From assembly GCA_030447525.1 (NCBI GenBank), contig JAUJOR010000002.1, positions 343,931 to 407,930 on the forward strand: a stretch of 64,000 bases of DNA. Direction: 5' to 3'. Shown in pieces: positions 19,250-28,394 of this stretch (the stretch's first letter is position 1; every line of letters starts with the position of its first letter). This DNA is from Chloroflexota bacterium (GTDB lineage: Bacteria > Chloroflexota > UBA11872 > UBA12225). The notes under the pieces are model-generated. The model was not told the DNA's origin and did not search any database. It saw only the letters and a list, made by a program, of their open reading frames with translations. A program made the translations under genes and the position numbers.

Positions 19250-19890
19250 GCGGTGCCTCGCCGGCGGGCACCCTCCGGGGGCCATCCTTGTGTGAGCCAT
19301 CGGCGTTGCGCGGCGGGCCCGGCGGCGCCGGCGGCGACGCGACTCCAGCGGAGACCGCTGGGCGTCACGTCGTCCTCGTCGGCTTGAGCGGGAGCGGGAA
19401 AACCACCGTCGGCCGGCTGCTGGCCGCCCGTCTGGGGCGGCGGTTCCTGGATACCGACGACCTGATTGGCTCCTTGACCGGGCGCACCATACCGGAGTTC
19501 TTCGCCGCCGCCGGCGAAGAGGCCTTCCGTGATGTGGAAAGGCAAGCCGTGGCCCAGGCCGTCGCCGCGCCGCCGGCGGTCATTGCCACCGGCGGTGGGG
19601 CACCGGTGGACGCCACGAACCGAGAGCTGCTGTGGCGTGAGAATCTCGTCGTCTGGCTGGACGCCCCGGTGGCGACCTTGGTAGGGCGGCTGGGTGAGAG
19701 CGGGTCCGGCCGGCCTTTGCTGACCGGAGACGTGGCCGAGCGCCTGCACGGCCTGGCCGCGGCCCGACAAGGTGTCTACGCTATGGCGCACCTGCGGTTG
19801 GACACGGCACAGTTGCCGGCAGACGCCGTGGCCGGCGCCATCCTGACCTTCCTCAGCACGTCACGAGAAAGCGGCACCCGTGTCCGGTAG
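19246..19890 (+). CDS. aroK: Shikimate kinase
   Basis: A 214-residue P-loop kinase phosphorylating shikimate at O3. Walker A is [20 protein letters not shown]. The substrate Asp lies in FLDTDDLIG, and ATGGGAPVD corresponds to the conserved GGG loop of shikimate kinase. An N-terminal extension of about 40 residues, rich in Gly/Ala/Pro, precedes the domain if the GTG at 19246 (overlapping the aroC stop as GTGA) is used. The end overlaps aroB by 11 bases. Confidence 0.92.
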   Translation: MSGASPAGTLRGPSLCEPSALRGGPGGAGGDATPAETAGRHVVLVGLSGSGKTTVGRLLAARLGRRFLDTDDLIGSLTGRTIPEFFAAAGEEAFRDVERQAVAQAVAAPPAVIATGGGAPVDATNRELLWRENLVVWLDAPVATLVGRLGESGSGRPLLTGDVAERLHGLAAARQGVYAMAHLRLDTAQLPADAVAGAILTFLSTSRESGTRVR

Positions 19891-21103
19891 CCCTACTCCT
19901 GCTGGTCCTGGGACTGACAACCCGGCTCCGGCTGGCCCTGGTTCGAGTGACCCGGCGCTCCCGCCGTCCTCGCCGTCTGAGGCGGGCCAGGATTCGGGCG
20001 CCGCCAGGGCCATCGGCGATGGAGTCTTGATTGGCGACGGCATCGCCCCCACCCTGGGGGAGCGGATGACCGCCCTGGGGCTTCAAGGTCGGGCTTTTCT
20101 GATCACTGACCAGCGCGTCGCGGAGCGCTACGCCGGCGCCCTGATGGCCGGTCTGGAGCGAGCCGGCTACCGCCCGGAGATGATGGCCATAGCCGGGGGC
20201 GAAGGGGCTAAGTCGCTGATCCAGGCCGGCGAGCTATACGCCTGGCTGGCCGATCAGCGGGCCGAGCGCCGGGACACGGTGGTCGCCCTCGGCGGCGGCG
20301 TCATCGGCGACCTGGCGGGTTTCGTCGCTGCCACCTACTTGCGCGGCGTGCCCCTGGTACAGGTCCCTACCACCGTCCTTTCGCAGGTGGACAGCGCCAT
20401 CGGGGGCAAGACGGCGATCAACCTGCCGCAGGGCAAGAACCTGGTGGGGGCCTTTCATCCGGCCCGCCTCACGTTGATCGACATCGCCTTCCTCGACCAT
20501 CTCCCACGCCGTGAGCTCCGCAACGGCTGGGCCGAGGTGGTCAAGACGGCGATCATCTTTGACCCGGCCTTGTTCGACGAGCTGGAGGGTGTGCCGGTGG
20601 AGGCGATGCCCCGGACGCAGCTCCTGGACGTCGTCGCCCGCTGCGTGCGGTGGAAGTCGAAAGTAGTGGAGGAGGACCCAACGGAGAAGGGGCCCCGTAT
20701 GCTGCTCAACTTCGGGCATACCATCGGGCACGCCCTGGAAGCCGCTTGTGGCTATGGGACGTACCTCCACGGGGAGGCCGTGGCCATTGGTATCGTCGGC
20801 GTGGCGGCCATCAGCCTGCGGCTGGGGCTGATCGACGGTGAGTTCGCCCGGCGCATCGAGCGGGCGCTGCAGCAAACCGGCCTGCCGGTGCGCTATAGCC
20901 GGGCCGTAGTGGCCCCAGAGGCGATACTCCGAGCCGCCGCCGCGGACAAGAAGACGCAAGGGGCCCGGCTGCGCTGGATCCTGAGCGCCGGTCCGGGGCG
21001 CACAGAGATCCGCGACGACGTTCCCCTCCCACTCGTGCGCGACGTGCTCGAGTTTCTGGCCATCCCGGAGCACCGCCCTGGGCCGTCGGAGCCGTCGGAG
21101 TGA
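19880..21103 (+). CDS. aroB: 3-dehydroquinate synthase
   Basis: A 407-residue NAD- and metal-dependent cyclase acting on DAHP. Seen: GGEGAKSL, DTVVALGGGVIGDLAGFVAA, RGVPLVQVPTTVLSQVDSAI, GGKTAINLPQGKNLVGAFHP, and the metal ligands in LNFGHTIGHALEAA and YLHGEAVAIGI. The first 45 residues are a Pro/Gly/Ser-rich tail with no known role. The GTG start overlaps aroK. The operon holds every common-pathway step except 3-dehydroquinate dehydratase (aroD/aroQ), which must lie elsewhere. Confidence 0.96.
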   Translation: MSGSPTPAGPGTDNPAPAGPGSSDPALPPSSPSEAGQDSGAARAIGDGVLIGDGIAPTLGERMTALGLQGRAFLITDQRVAERYAGALMAGLERAGYRPEMMAIAGGEGAKSLIQAGELYAWLADQRAERRDTVVALGGGVIGDLAGFVAATYLRGVPLVQVPTTVLSQVDSAIGGKTAINLPQGKNLVGAFHPARLTLIDIAFLDHLPRRELRNGWAEVVKTAIIFDPALFDELEGVPVEAMPRTQLLDVVARCVRWKSKVVEEDPTEKGPRMLLNFGHTIGHALEAACGYGTYLHGEAVAIGIVGVAAISLRLGLIDGEFARRIERALQQTGLPVRYSRAVVAPEAILRAAAADKKTQGARLRWILSAGPGRTEIRDDVPLPLVRDVLEFLAIPEHRPGPSEPSE

Positions 21104-21213
21104 GCCCGCTGTTTACCTCTCTCCTCCCCTCGCGGCGAGCCTGCCGCTGCGCCCCGGCACCCCGTGACCCGGTACCGGCCGGCGCGTTCCCGGCCATGGT
21201 TTCCCTAAGACGG

Positions 21214-21241
21214 GTGACGACGGGAGCCCAGTAGGTAGAAT
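21214..21241 (+). promoter_or_regulatory. Promoter of greA, predicted leaderless transcript
   Basis: GTGACG (21214-21219), a 16-base spacer and TAGAAT (21236-21241). The greA ATG (21249) lies only 7 bases after the -10, so transcription would start at or next to the start codon. No ribosome binding site is visible. The gap after aroB (21104-21213) has no clear terminator. Confidence 0.5.
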
Positions 21242-21248
21242 TGGGCGC

Positions 21249-22169
21249 ATGACCACAGAGACTCATCTCAGCACATCCAAGATCGGGCAGCTACACCTGG
21301 CCTTCGTACGTACCGACGCCGGCCGGCGCCTGGTACCGGACGATCTGGCGCGGCTCCGTAAGTTCGTCACGTGGTGTGGCGTCAGCACTTCCATCGAGGC
21401 GGTGCAACCCTTCAAGGTCGAGGAGTTTCTCGCCCACCAGACTAACACCTCGCAGCCCCCGCGACTGTACATGCCGGCGCTCAAGGCCTTTTTCGCCTAC
21501 GCGCTGGAGCAGGGGGCCCTGGCCGTCGATCCGATGAGGACGGTGCGCCTGCCACGCGGCGCCGGTGGATCGGCGAAGAAGAGCGCCACGACCGCGCCGG
21601 CCGGAACTCCTGGGGCCGGTGCTTCTACGCCGCGCGCCGCAGCGCCGCCCAACGACGGCACGGGTGACCAGAACGGGACGAACGGTGCCCCGGCGCCGCC
21701 GGACGACGACGTGGTGTACGTCAGCCGTGCCCACCGCGGGTCGATGCAGGCCGAGCTGGAGCGCTTGCGCACGGAGGAACGGGACCGCATCAGCCAGATG
21801 CTTCATGAGGCGATCAAGGACGGCGACCTCTCTGAGAACGCCGCCTATGACGACGCCAAGATGCGTCAGGGGATGCTCGAAGCCCGCATCCGCGAGCTGG
21901 AGTCCAAGCTGCGCCACTCCGAGCTGATCGAGGACCAGGCCGTTACCTCTGGCGTCGGCGTCGGGAGCCACGTCCGTCTGGTAGAAGTGGCTTCAGGAGA
22001 CGAGCTGGACTATCAGGTGGTGGGGCCCGAAGAAACCAATCCGCGGGGGGGCAAGATCTCCCACCGCTCTCCCGTCGGCCGGGCTATCCTGGGGCGATCG
22101 GCCGGCGATGAGGTGGAAGTTGCTACTCCGGGTGGGGCTGTGCGTTATCGAATCATGAGCGTGGAGTAA
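21249..22169 (+). CDS. greA: GreA-type transcript cleavage factor with an N-terminal SAM-like (recombinase core-binding-like) domain
   Basis: A 306-residue fusion. Residues about 155-306 are GreA: the coiled coil with acidic tip IKDGDLSENAAYDDAKMRQG, then the C-terminal FKBP-like domain (SHVRLVEVASGDELDYQVVG; ISHRSPVGRAILGRSAGDEV). It rescues backtracked RNA polymerase by inserting through the secondary channel. Residues about 1-105 resemble the core-binding (SAM-like) domain of tyrosine recombinases (LHLAFVRTDAGRRLVPDDLA; PALKAFFAYALEQGALAVDP) with no catalytic domain. A Pro/Ala/Gly linker of about 50 residues joins the two. Standard GreA is about 158 residues. The stop overlaps the next gene (TAATG). 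Confidence 0.88.
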   Translation: MTTETHLSTSKIGQLHLAFVRTDAGRRLVPDDLARLRKFVTWCGVSTSIEAVQPFKVEEFLAHQTNTSQPPRLYMPALKAFFAYALEQGALAVDPMRTVRLPRGAGGSAKKSATTAPAGTPGAGASTPRAAAPPNDGTGDQNGTNGAPAPPDDDVVYVSRAHRGSMQAELERLRTEERDRISQMLHEAIKDGDLSENAAYDDAKMRQGMLEARIRELESKLRHSELIEDQAVTSGVGVGSHVRLVEVASGDELDYQVVGPEETNPRGGKISHRSPVGRAILGRSAGDEVEVATPGGAVRYRIMSVE

Positions 22170-22678
22170 TGGCTGCCATCCCCACAGTCCTGCAGATCCT
22201 GGTGGCCTTCTTCGGGGCGTATATGATCGCCCTGTGGTTCAGCATGATTATCTGGTCCTATTACGACATCCGGGCCCGTTCGCAGGATCTGTACGTCCAC
22301 ATCTTCGCCACCGCCCTGGTGATCGTGTTCAACGTCTTTGGGCTGGTGCTCTACCTGATCTTGCGACCGCGCGAGACGCTGGCTGAGGCCTACGAGCGGT
22401 CGTTAGAGGAAGAGACGCTCTTGCAGGAGATCGAGGAGCGCCAGAGCTGCCCGAACTGCCGGCAGCGCGTTCAGTCAGACTTCATGTACTGTCCGTATTG
22501 CCAGACTGAGCTCAAGCAGCGCTGCCCGCGCTGCGATCGTTTGCTCTTGCTGAGGTGGGATCTCTGCCCGTATTGCGGGAACACTTCCCTGCCCCATTCC
22601 CGTACACCGGCGACTCATGAAACCCAGCCGGTGGCTTCTATCGGCGCCCCGGCGGGCGTGGCTGCCTTCCGGCGGTGA
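22169..22678 (+). CDS. Membrane protein with double zinc ribbon
   Basis: A 169-residue protein with two membrane segments (about residues 7-28 and 43-65), a short charged region, then four CXXC pairs (CPNC, CPYC, CPRC, CPYC; about residues 95-142). These would form two zinc ribbons in the cytoplasm or on the membrane face. Proteins like this are common but uncharacterised. The ATG shares a base with the greA stop and the end overlaps maf (GTGA), so it belongs to the greA-maf transcription unit. Confidence 0.75.
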   Translation: MAAIPTVLQILVAFFGAYMIALWFSMIIWSYYDIRARSQDLYVHIFATALVIVFNVFGLVLYLILRPRETLAEAYERSLEEETLLQEIEERQSCPNCRQRVQSDFMYCPYCQTELKQRCPRCDRLLLLRWDLCPYCGNTSLPHSRTPATHETQPVASIGAPAGVAAFRR

Positions 22679-23397
22679 GCCCGGGCCGGGCCGCCCGTTT
22701 CGTCCTGGCCTCACGCTCCCCGCGGCGCCACGAGGCCCTCGCCGCCCTGGGATGGCCGTTCGAGACATTCGTATCCGAGGTGGAGCAGCGCCTCGGCATG
22801 CTTGACGATCCTACCGACCCCGTCCCCATTGCCGCCGCCAAGGCCCTGGACGGCGCGGCCCGCTATCCCAACGCCGTGGTGCTAGGTGGCGACACTATCG
22901 TCGTCCTCCCCGGGCCCCAGCGAAGCGGGCTGGCCCTGGGAAAGCCGGCCGACGCGGCTGAGGCCCGGATGATGCTGCGCCGTCTGCGGGGGCGAAGGCA
23001 CGTCGTGCGCACGGGGCTCGCCGTCTGCGGTGGCGCTGAGCAGTTCACGGCGGAGGTCCCCTGCCCCGTGGTGATGCGGGCCTACGCCGATAGTGACCTG
23101 GAGTCGTACGTGCAGACCGGGGAGCCCCTCGATTGCGCCGGGGCGTATGACGTTCACCGTGGGGGCGGCGGGCTCGTCGCCGCCGTGACCGGCTGTTTCT
23201 CGGCCGTGGTCGGCCTCCCTATCGTCGCCGCCGCTGCCTTGCTGGAGGGGGCCGGCCTGGCCCGGGCTCGCGAGCCGGTGGCTACGTGTAGCCGGCTCTA
23301 CGGCCGCCCCTGTCTCGCCGGCGTAGCGGAGACGGCCGCCCGCTGTGCCCCGCAGCGCCTCACCCGTATGCCCCTGGGGCCCCATCCTGAGGCTTGA
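22675..23397 (+). CDS. maf: Maf-like nucleoside-triphosphate pyrophosphatase
   Basis: A 240-residue Maf/HAM1-fold protein that hydrolyses non-canonical or modified nucleotides (m7GTP, dTTP/UTP in different subfamilies). Seen: FVLASRSPRRHEALAALGW at the N-terminus, VVLGGDTIVVL with the catalytic Asp, ALGKPADAAEARMMLRRLRG, and the C-terminal DCAGAYDVHRGGG. The C-terminus runs about 30 residues past the domain. The stop codon sits in the loop of a 12-base-pair hairpin. Confidence 0.88.
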   Translation: MSPGRAARFVLASRSPRRHEALAALGWPFETFVSEVEQRLGMLDDPTDPVPIAAAKALDGAARYPNAVVLGGDTIVVLPGPQRSGLALGKPADAAEARMMLRRLRGRRHVVRTGLAVCGGAEQFTAEVPCPVVMRAYADSDLESYVQTGEPLDCAGAYDVHRGGGGLVAAVTGCFSAVVGLPIVAAAALLEGAGLARAREPVATCSRLYGRPCLAGVAETAARCAPQRLTRMPLGPHPEA

Positions 23398-23409
23398 CTC
23401 AGGATGGGG
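23380..23409. terminator. Hairpin at the maf/trpA convergence
   Basis: A perfect 12-base-pair stem (23380-23391 with 23398-23409) with a 6-base loop that contains the maf stop codon. No T tract follows on either strand, so termination strength is uncertain. The rest of the gap to trpA (to 23541) holds nothing I recognise. Confidence 0.55.
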
Positions 23410-23541
23410 TGATGCAGTCTCGCGCGCCGCGTGCGGGCCTTTCCTCCATTTTCCCGCGCCGCGCTGTCAGGCCGTACCTCAAACCCGAGGGTATGGCGTC
23501 CCACGGCCCAGCACCGCCGCCCGGCAGGGGGCAACCGACGC

Positions 23542-24423
23542 TCATGCAGGCTGTGGGCCGGCTGCGTCTCGGAGTGAGATGGCGAACTCCTTGAGCGCCG
23601 CGCCGTGCCTCTGGGCCGGTGTACGCTCCATCAAGTCAAGGATGGCGCTGGCTACGACGGCGGCGTCGGCGTGGCCCCTGAGGCTGGCGACGTGCTCCGG
23701 CCGTGAGACGCCAAAGCCGACGGTCAGGGGTAGATCGCTCACCCGACGCACGCGCTCCAGGTACGCCGGCAAACCGGCGGAGAGGTGTTGACGCGCCCCC
23801 GTCACCCCGGCGAGAGAGACGCAATAGATGAACCCTCGGGCGCGAGCGGCCACGGCCGCCAGGCGATCGTCGGTGCTGGTCGGGGCGACGAGAAAGATGG
23901 GGTCGATCCCGCAAGGGTCGAGCGCGGCGAGCAGCTCGTCCGCCTCTTCCGGGGGGAGATCGGGGACAATCAGGCCGTCCAGGCCCGCCTCGGCGGCCGT
24001 CCCGGCGAACCGTTCCAGGCCCATGGCCATGATCGGGTTGTAGTAGCTCAGAAAAATGAGAGGCGCGCTGACGCCCTCGTTCCGTAAGTCACGCACCGTC
24101 TGCAGGCAGTCGGCCGGCGTCGTCCCGTTCCGCAGGGCGACGTGGGAGGCGCGCTGCACCGTTGCCCCGTCGGCTTGGGGGTCGGAGAACGGCACGCCCA
24201 ACTCGATCAGGTCAAAGCCCCCCTCCAGCAGGGCCGGGACGAGGCGCTGGGCGGCGCCTTTCTCTGGATAGCCCACGGTCTGCCAGCCAATCAACCCCAG
24301 ACTGCCGGCCTCTCGCAGGCGTGCCAGCGTCCGTTCGATCCGCCCCTCCGGCACACCTGCCCCTCCCACCGGCGCCCCGCCGGCCGCAGACCTGAGACCC
24401 GAGACCTGAGAGGTGAGACTCAC
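23542..24423 (-). CDS. trpA: Tryptophan synthase alpha chain
   Basis: A 293-residue TIM barrel that cleaves indole-3-glycerol phosphate and channels indole to TrpB. Visible: the catalytic Glu in [15 protein letters not shown], the phosphate/active-site region [40 protein letters not shown] and [13 protein letters not shown]. It is the last gene of the trp operon. The GTG start overlaps the trpB stop (GTGA). Confidence 0.97.
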   Translation of the reverse strand: MSLTSQVSGLRSAAGGAPVGGAGVPEGRIERTLARLREAGSLGLIGWQTVGYPEKGAAQRLVPALLEGGFDLIELGVPFSDPQADGATVQRASHVALRNGTTPADCLQTVRDLRNEGVSAPLIFLSYYNPIMAMGLERFAGTAAEAGLDGLIVPDLPPEEADELLAALDPCGIDPIFLVAPTSTDDRLAAVAARARGFIYCVSLAGVTGARQHLSAGLPAYLERVRRVSDLPLTVGFGVSRPEHVASLRGHADAAVVASAILDLMERTPAQRHGAALKEFAISLRDAAGPQPA

Positions 24424-25643
24424 AGGGTCACCCCCAGAGCGCCGGCCACGGTTCCCATATCCTTGTCACCGCGGCCGGAAAGGTTCACCACGATAGCGTC
24501 GGCCTGATCAAAGGTCGGCGCCAGTTGCACCGCCAGGGCGATGGCGTGGGCCGTTTCCAGGGCGGGGATGATCCCTTCCAGCCGGCAGAGGAGCTGGAAG
24601 GCGTCGACGGCCTCCTGATCGGTGACGCCGGCGTAGCGCGCCCGCCCGGTCTCCTTGAGATAGGCATGCTCCGGACCAACGCCCGGATAGTCCAGGCCGG
24701 CGGAAACGCTGTGCGCCTCGGCCACCTGGCCGTTGGCGTCCTGGAGCAGGTAGCTGCGCGCCCCGTGGAGCACGCCCGGCCGCCCGGCGACGAGCGTCGC
24801 GGCGTGTCGACCGCTCTCCGTGCCGTGGCCGGCCGCTTCGGCGCCCACAAGCTGCACCCCCCCGTCCTCCACGAAGGGGTGGAAGATTCCCATGGCATTG
24901 CTCCCGCCCCCGACGCAGGCGACGACGGCTGCCGGAAGTCGCCCGATCTGCTCCAGGCATTGGGCCCGCGTCTCCCGCCCAATGACGCTCTGGAAGTCAC
25001 GCACCATCGTGGGGTAAGGGTGTGGCCCGACGACCGAGCCGATCAGGTAGTAGGTGTCCTCGACGTTGGTCACCCAGTCCCGGATGGCCTCGTTGATGGC
25101 GTCCTTCAGGGTACGCGAGCCGGAGCCCACCGGGCGCACCTCGGCCCCCAGGAGTTTCATGCGGAACACGTTGAGCGACTGGCGCCGCACGTCTTCCTCA
25201 CCCATGTACACGATGCACTCCTGGCCCAGCATGGCACAGACGGTGGCCGTGGCCACGCCGTGCTGGCCGGCGCCCGTCTCGGCGATGATCCGGTTCTTGC
25301 CCATGCGCTTGGCCAGGAGGCCCTGGCCAAGGGCGTTGTTGATCTTGTGCGACCCGGTGTGGGCCAGGTCCTCGCGCTTCAGATAGATCTGCGCCCCCCC
25401 CGCTTCGGCGGAGAGCTTGCGGGCGTGGTAGAGGGGCGTCGGCCGGCCGACGTAGTGCCGCTGGAGCGCTGCCAGCTCCTCGGCAAAGGCCCTGTCGGCC
25501 TGCACTGCGTGGTAGGCAGTGACCAGCCGGCCCAGGGCCGGCATCAACGTCTCCGGAACGTACTGTCCTCCAAACGATCCGAAGTGGCCCGGGCCTCGGC
25601 TCGCGACCCCGGGAGCTGCGGTCTTGGTTACGCTCGTCATCAT
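24420..25643 (-). CDS. trpB: Tryptophan synthase beta chain
   Basis: A 407-residue PLP enzyme joining indole and serine. Seen: [14 protein letters not shown], the PLP lysine in [35 protein letters not shown], the glycine-rich [17 protein letters not shown], and [11 protein letters not shown]. It is a TrpB1-type sequence, as expected next to trpA. ATG 25643 overlaps the trpS stop (ATGA). Confidence 0.98.
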   Translation of the reverse strand: MMTSVTKTAAPGVASRGPGHFGSFGGQYVPETLMPALGRLVTAYHAVQADRAFAEELAALQRHYVGRPTPLYHARKLSAEAGGAQIYLKREDLAHTGSHKINNALGQGLLAKRMGKNRIIAETGAGQHGVATATVCAMLGQECIVYMGEEDVRRQSLNVFRMKLLGAEVRPVGSGSRTLKDAINEAIRDWVTNVEDTYYLIGSVVGPHPYPTMVRDFQSVIGRETRAQCLEQIGRLPAAVVACVGGGSNAMGIFHPFVEDGGVQLVGAEAAGHGTESGRHAATLVAGRPGVLHGARSYLLQDANGQVAEAHSVSAGLDYPGVGPEHAYLKETGRARYAGVTDQEAVDAFQLLCRLEGIIPALETAHAIALAVQLAPTFDQADAIVVNLSGRGDKDMGTVAGALGVTL

Positions 25644-26683
25644 GCCAGTCCCATCGCCCGCTTGACGCGCAGGAGCGTCGCGCCGGCCACCGGTGCTGCC
25701 CGCTCGGCCCCCTGCCGCAGAATATCGTCGACCTCGCCCGAAGTGAGTAGTTGACGGCTGCGCTCCTGGATCGGCGTCAGCACGTCCAGGACGAGATCAG
25801 CCAGCGCCCGCTTGAAGTCACCATAGCCCTTGCCCTCGAAGCGGGCCTCGATCGCCGGCCGGCTTTCGCCGGAGAGCACCTCGTAGATGGTCAAGAGGTT
25901 GTAGATGCCCGGACGGCTGGGGTCGAAGCGCACCTCCCGGCCGCTGTCGGTCGTCGCGCGCATGACGTTGCGCCGGATGACGCCTGGATTGTCGAACACC
26001 CCGATGGCCTGCCCCGGGAGATCCTCGCTCTTGCTCATCTTCTGGGTGGGGTCTTCCAGGCCCATGATGCGGGCCCCCGTCTCGGCGATCACGGCCTCTG
26101 GTACGACAAGCGTCTCGCCGTAGAGGCGGTTGAACCGTTCGGCGATGTCCCGCGTCAACTCCACGTGCTGGCGCTGGTCGTCGCCCACCGGGACGTACCT
26201 GGCGTCGTAGAGGAGGATGTCGGCGGCCATCAGTACCGGGTAGTCGAACAACCCGGCGCTGATACGCTCCCGGTTGTCCCCTTCTTTGGCTGACTTGTCC
26301 TTGAACTGGGTCATGCGCTCCAGCCAGCCCATGGGGGTGATGCAGTTGAGGATCCAGCCCAACTCGGCGTGGGCCGGGACGTGGCCCTGCACCAGGATCG
26401 TGGACTTGGCCGTGTCAATGCCCGCGGCCACGTAAAAGGCGGCCAGCTCGCGCGTGCGCCGCCTCAAGGCCGCCGGGTCCTGGGGCACGGTGACGGCATG
26501 CAGGTCGACGATGCAAAAGAAGTTGTCGTACTCGTCCTGCATCTCCACCCACCGCTTGACTGCCCCCAGGTACGTCCCCAGGTGCGGCTCGCCGCTGGGC
26601 TTGATCCCGGAGAACGTCCGCGGCCGGGCCGGTCGCGGACGCACTTCTTGTGGCGCCGCTCCGGGCGCCGTGGTTGTGGCCAT
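25640..26683 (-). CDS. trpS: Tryptophanyl-tRNA synthetase
   Basis: A 347-residue class Ic aminoacyl-tRNA synthetase charging tRNA-Trp. HIGH-like signature [20 protein letters not shown], then [34 protein letters not shown], and the KMSKS loop ([14 protein letters not shown]). It lies within the trp operon between trpF and trpB, coupled to trpB by ATGA, so the T-box that senses uncharged tRNA-Trp would raise biosynthesis and charging together. The first 20 residues are an Ala/Pro/Arg extension. Confidence 0.97.
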   Translation of the reverse strand: MATTTAPGAAPQEVRPRPARPRTFSGIKPSGEPHLGTYLGAVKRWVEMQDEYDNFFCIVDLHAVTVPQDPAALRRRTRELAAFYVAAGIDTAKSTILVQGHVPAHAELGWILNCITPMGWLERMTQFKDKSAKEGDNRERISAGLFDYPVLMAADILLYDARYVPVGDDQRQHVELTRDIAERFNRLYGETLVVPEAVIAETGARIMGLEDPTQKMSKSEDLPGQAIGVFDNPGVIRRNVMRATTDSGREVRFDPSRPGIYNLLTIYEVLSGESRPAIEARFEGKGYGDFKRALADLVLDVLTPIQERSRQLLTSGEVDDILRQGAERAAPVAGATLLRVKRAMGLA

Positions 26684-26697
26684 CGGTCATCTCTCCT

Positions 26698-27498
26698 CTA
26701 GCGCCCTTCTGAGCGCAGGCCCTTGGCGCTGTGGACGAAGCGCCGTACTTCATGGGAGTCCGTCCGACCCCCTGTCTCTACCCCGCTGGCGACGTCCACT
26801 CCCCAGGGACGAACTGCCGTCACGGCGTCACCGACGTTCCCAGCGTTGAGCCCGCCGGCAAGGAGCAGCGGGACGCGCCGCGCCAGTGGGGCGGCGCGCG
26901 TCCAATCCCACCCCTGGCCCGTGCCGCCCCATGCCCCGGCGACGGGGGCGTCCACCAGCAAGGCCACGACGCCCCCCTGCCCAATGTACGACTCTTCCGC
27001 CGCCTGCCGGCCGGTGGGGCCCTGCAGGCCCAGACGCACCGCCTTGATCACCGGTAGTCCCGTCTCGGCGGCGATCTCCCGGCAGCGCTCAACGTCCTCG
27101 TCGCCGCTGAGCTGGACGGCATCCAGGTGGCAATGCCGCGCCATGGCCCCCACCTCGGATGCCACCTGGTTGACGAAGACGCCGATCATCGCCGGACGAT
27201 CGCCGGGCAGGCCAGGAGGCGCACCTGCGGCCTCGCCGGCTGCCCTGCACCGGCTGGGGAGGGTCTCCCGGCACTCTTCGATGGCCCGGCGGGCTACGTC
27301 CGGCGCGACGCGGCGCTTGCTCACCGGGGCAAAGTTAAACCCCAGCAGGTCGGCGCCGGCCATGACCGCCTCCACCGCGGCCATCACGGATCGGATGCCA
27401 CACACCTTGACCACCGGCTCCGCTGCGGGCTGGGCCGGCGCGACGGCCCTCGTGTCTTCCCGTCCGGCCGGCACGACCGGCGCCGGTCGTCGTCTCAT
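26698..27498 (-). CDS. trpF: Phosphoribosylanthranilate isomerase
   Basis: A 266-residue TIM barrel performing the Amadori rearrangement of PRA to CdRP. The catalytic Cys is in VKVCGIRSV, followed by GADLLGFNFAPVSKR, the catalytic-type region HLDAVQLSGDED, LLLAGGLNAGNVGDAV and VDVASGVETGGRTD. It has an N-terminal extension of about 28 residues and an insertion near residue 85. The ATG overlaps the trpC stop (ATGA). Confidence 0.95.
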   Translation of the reverse strand: MRRRPAPVVPAGREDTRAVAPAQPAAEPVVKVCGIRSVMAAVEAVMAGADLLGFNFAPVSKRRVAPDVARRAIEECRETLPSRCRAAGEAAGAPPGLPGDRPAMIGVFVNQVASEVGAMARHCHLDAVQLSGDEDVERCREIAAETGLPVIKAVRLGLQGPTGRQAAEESYIGQGGVVALLVDAPVAGAWGGTGQGWDWTRAAPLARRVPLLLAGGLNAGNVGDAVTAVRPWGVDVASGVETGGRTDSHEVRRFVHSAKGLRSEGR

Positions 27499-28394
27499 CC
27501 CAGCAGCTCTCGGATCTTGGCCGCCGGGTCCGGGGCGGACACGATGGCGCTCCCGACGAGGACGGCGCTGGCCCCGGCGCGGCGCAGGCGCCGCACGTCA
27601 TCGGCGCGCTGAATCCCGCTCTCGCTTACCAGCACGATCCCTCCCCCCGCCGGTGCCGCACCCTGCCTCAGTCTCCCGGCCAGGCGCTCGGTCACTTCCA
27701 GGTTCGTCTCCAGCGTACGCAGGTCGCGGTTGTTGATGCCGATGATGGGTGCCCCGGCGCCAAGGGCGACGTCCAGCTCCGGGGCGTCGTGGACTTCCAC
27801 GAGGCACTCCAGCCCGGCGGCGAGGGCGACCTCCAACAGGCCGGCTAAGCGCTCGGCGGCAAGTGACAAGTCCGGCCGGCCGGGCTCCACCGGGGCGGTC
27901 AGGTCTTCCAGGGCTACCAGGGGCGAGGCCAGGGCGGCGACGATCAAGAGAGCGGCGTCGGCGCCGGCGGCGCGGGCCTCGTACAGCTGGTAGGGGCTGA
28001 ACAGGAAGTCTTTACGCAGCAGAGGGATGCTGACCTCTGCCCGGACGTGGCCGAGGTCAGCCAGCGAGCCACCGAAAAAGGGCCCGTCGGTGAGCACGGA
28101 GATGGCGCTCGCCCCGGCGGCCTGATACGCGCGGGCGGTGGCCGGCACGTCCAGCGCCGGCGCCAGCCGGCCGCCGGCCGGCGACGACTTCTTGATCTCG
28201 GCGATCAGCCGCGGGACGCGCTCGTCCGGGCGCGCCTGCAAGGCGCCCCGGAAGGACCGCCCTATGGGCTGGGCGCTGGCCAGCTCCTGCAGGCGCGCCA
28301 GGCTCACCAGGCGCTGCGCCGCGGCCAGCTCAGCGCGCTTGTGCTGGAGGATCGTGTCCAGCACCGATGGCGCCGGCGTCACGGCAGGGCTCAT
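27495..28394 (-). CDS. trpC: Indole-3-glycerol phosphate synthase
   Basis: A 299-residue TIM barrel converting CdRP to indole-3-glycerol phosphate. Seen: the catalytic Lys/Glu region LIAEIKKSSPAGG, ISVLTDGPFFGGSLADL, PLLRKDFLFSPYQLYEARAA, GINNRDLRTLETN and LVSESGIQRADDVRRL. A Pro/Ala-rich insertion near residue 170 is extra. ATGA overlaps link it to trpD upstream and trpF downstream. Confidence 0.97.
   Translation of the reverse strand: MSPAVTPAPSVLDTILQHKRAELAAAQRLVSLARLQELASAQPIGRSFRGALQARPDERVPRLIAEIKKSSPAGGRLAPALDVPATARAYQAAGASAISVLTDGPFFGGSLADLGHVRAEVSIPLLRKDFLFSPYQLYEARAAGADAALLIVAALASPLVALEDLTAPVEPGRPDLSLAAERLAGLLEVALAAGLECLVEVHDAPELDVALGAGAPIIGINNRDLRTLETNLEVTERLAGRLRQGAAPAGGGIVLVSESGIQRADDVRRLRRAGASAVLVGSAIVSAPDPAAKIRELLG

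Noticed and set aside
24525..25754. A 409-codon plus-strand frame opposite trpB
   Set aside because: Antisense shadow of trpB, which is unmistakable from its PLP motifs.
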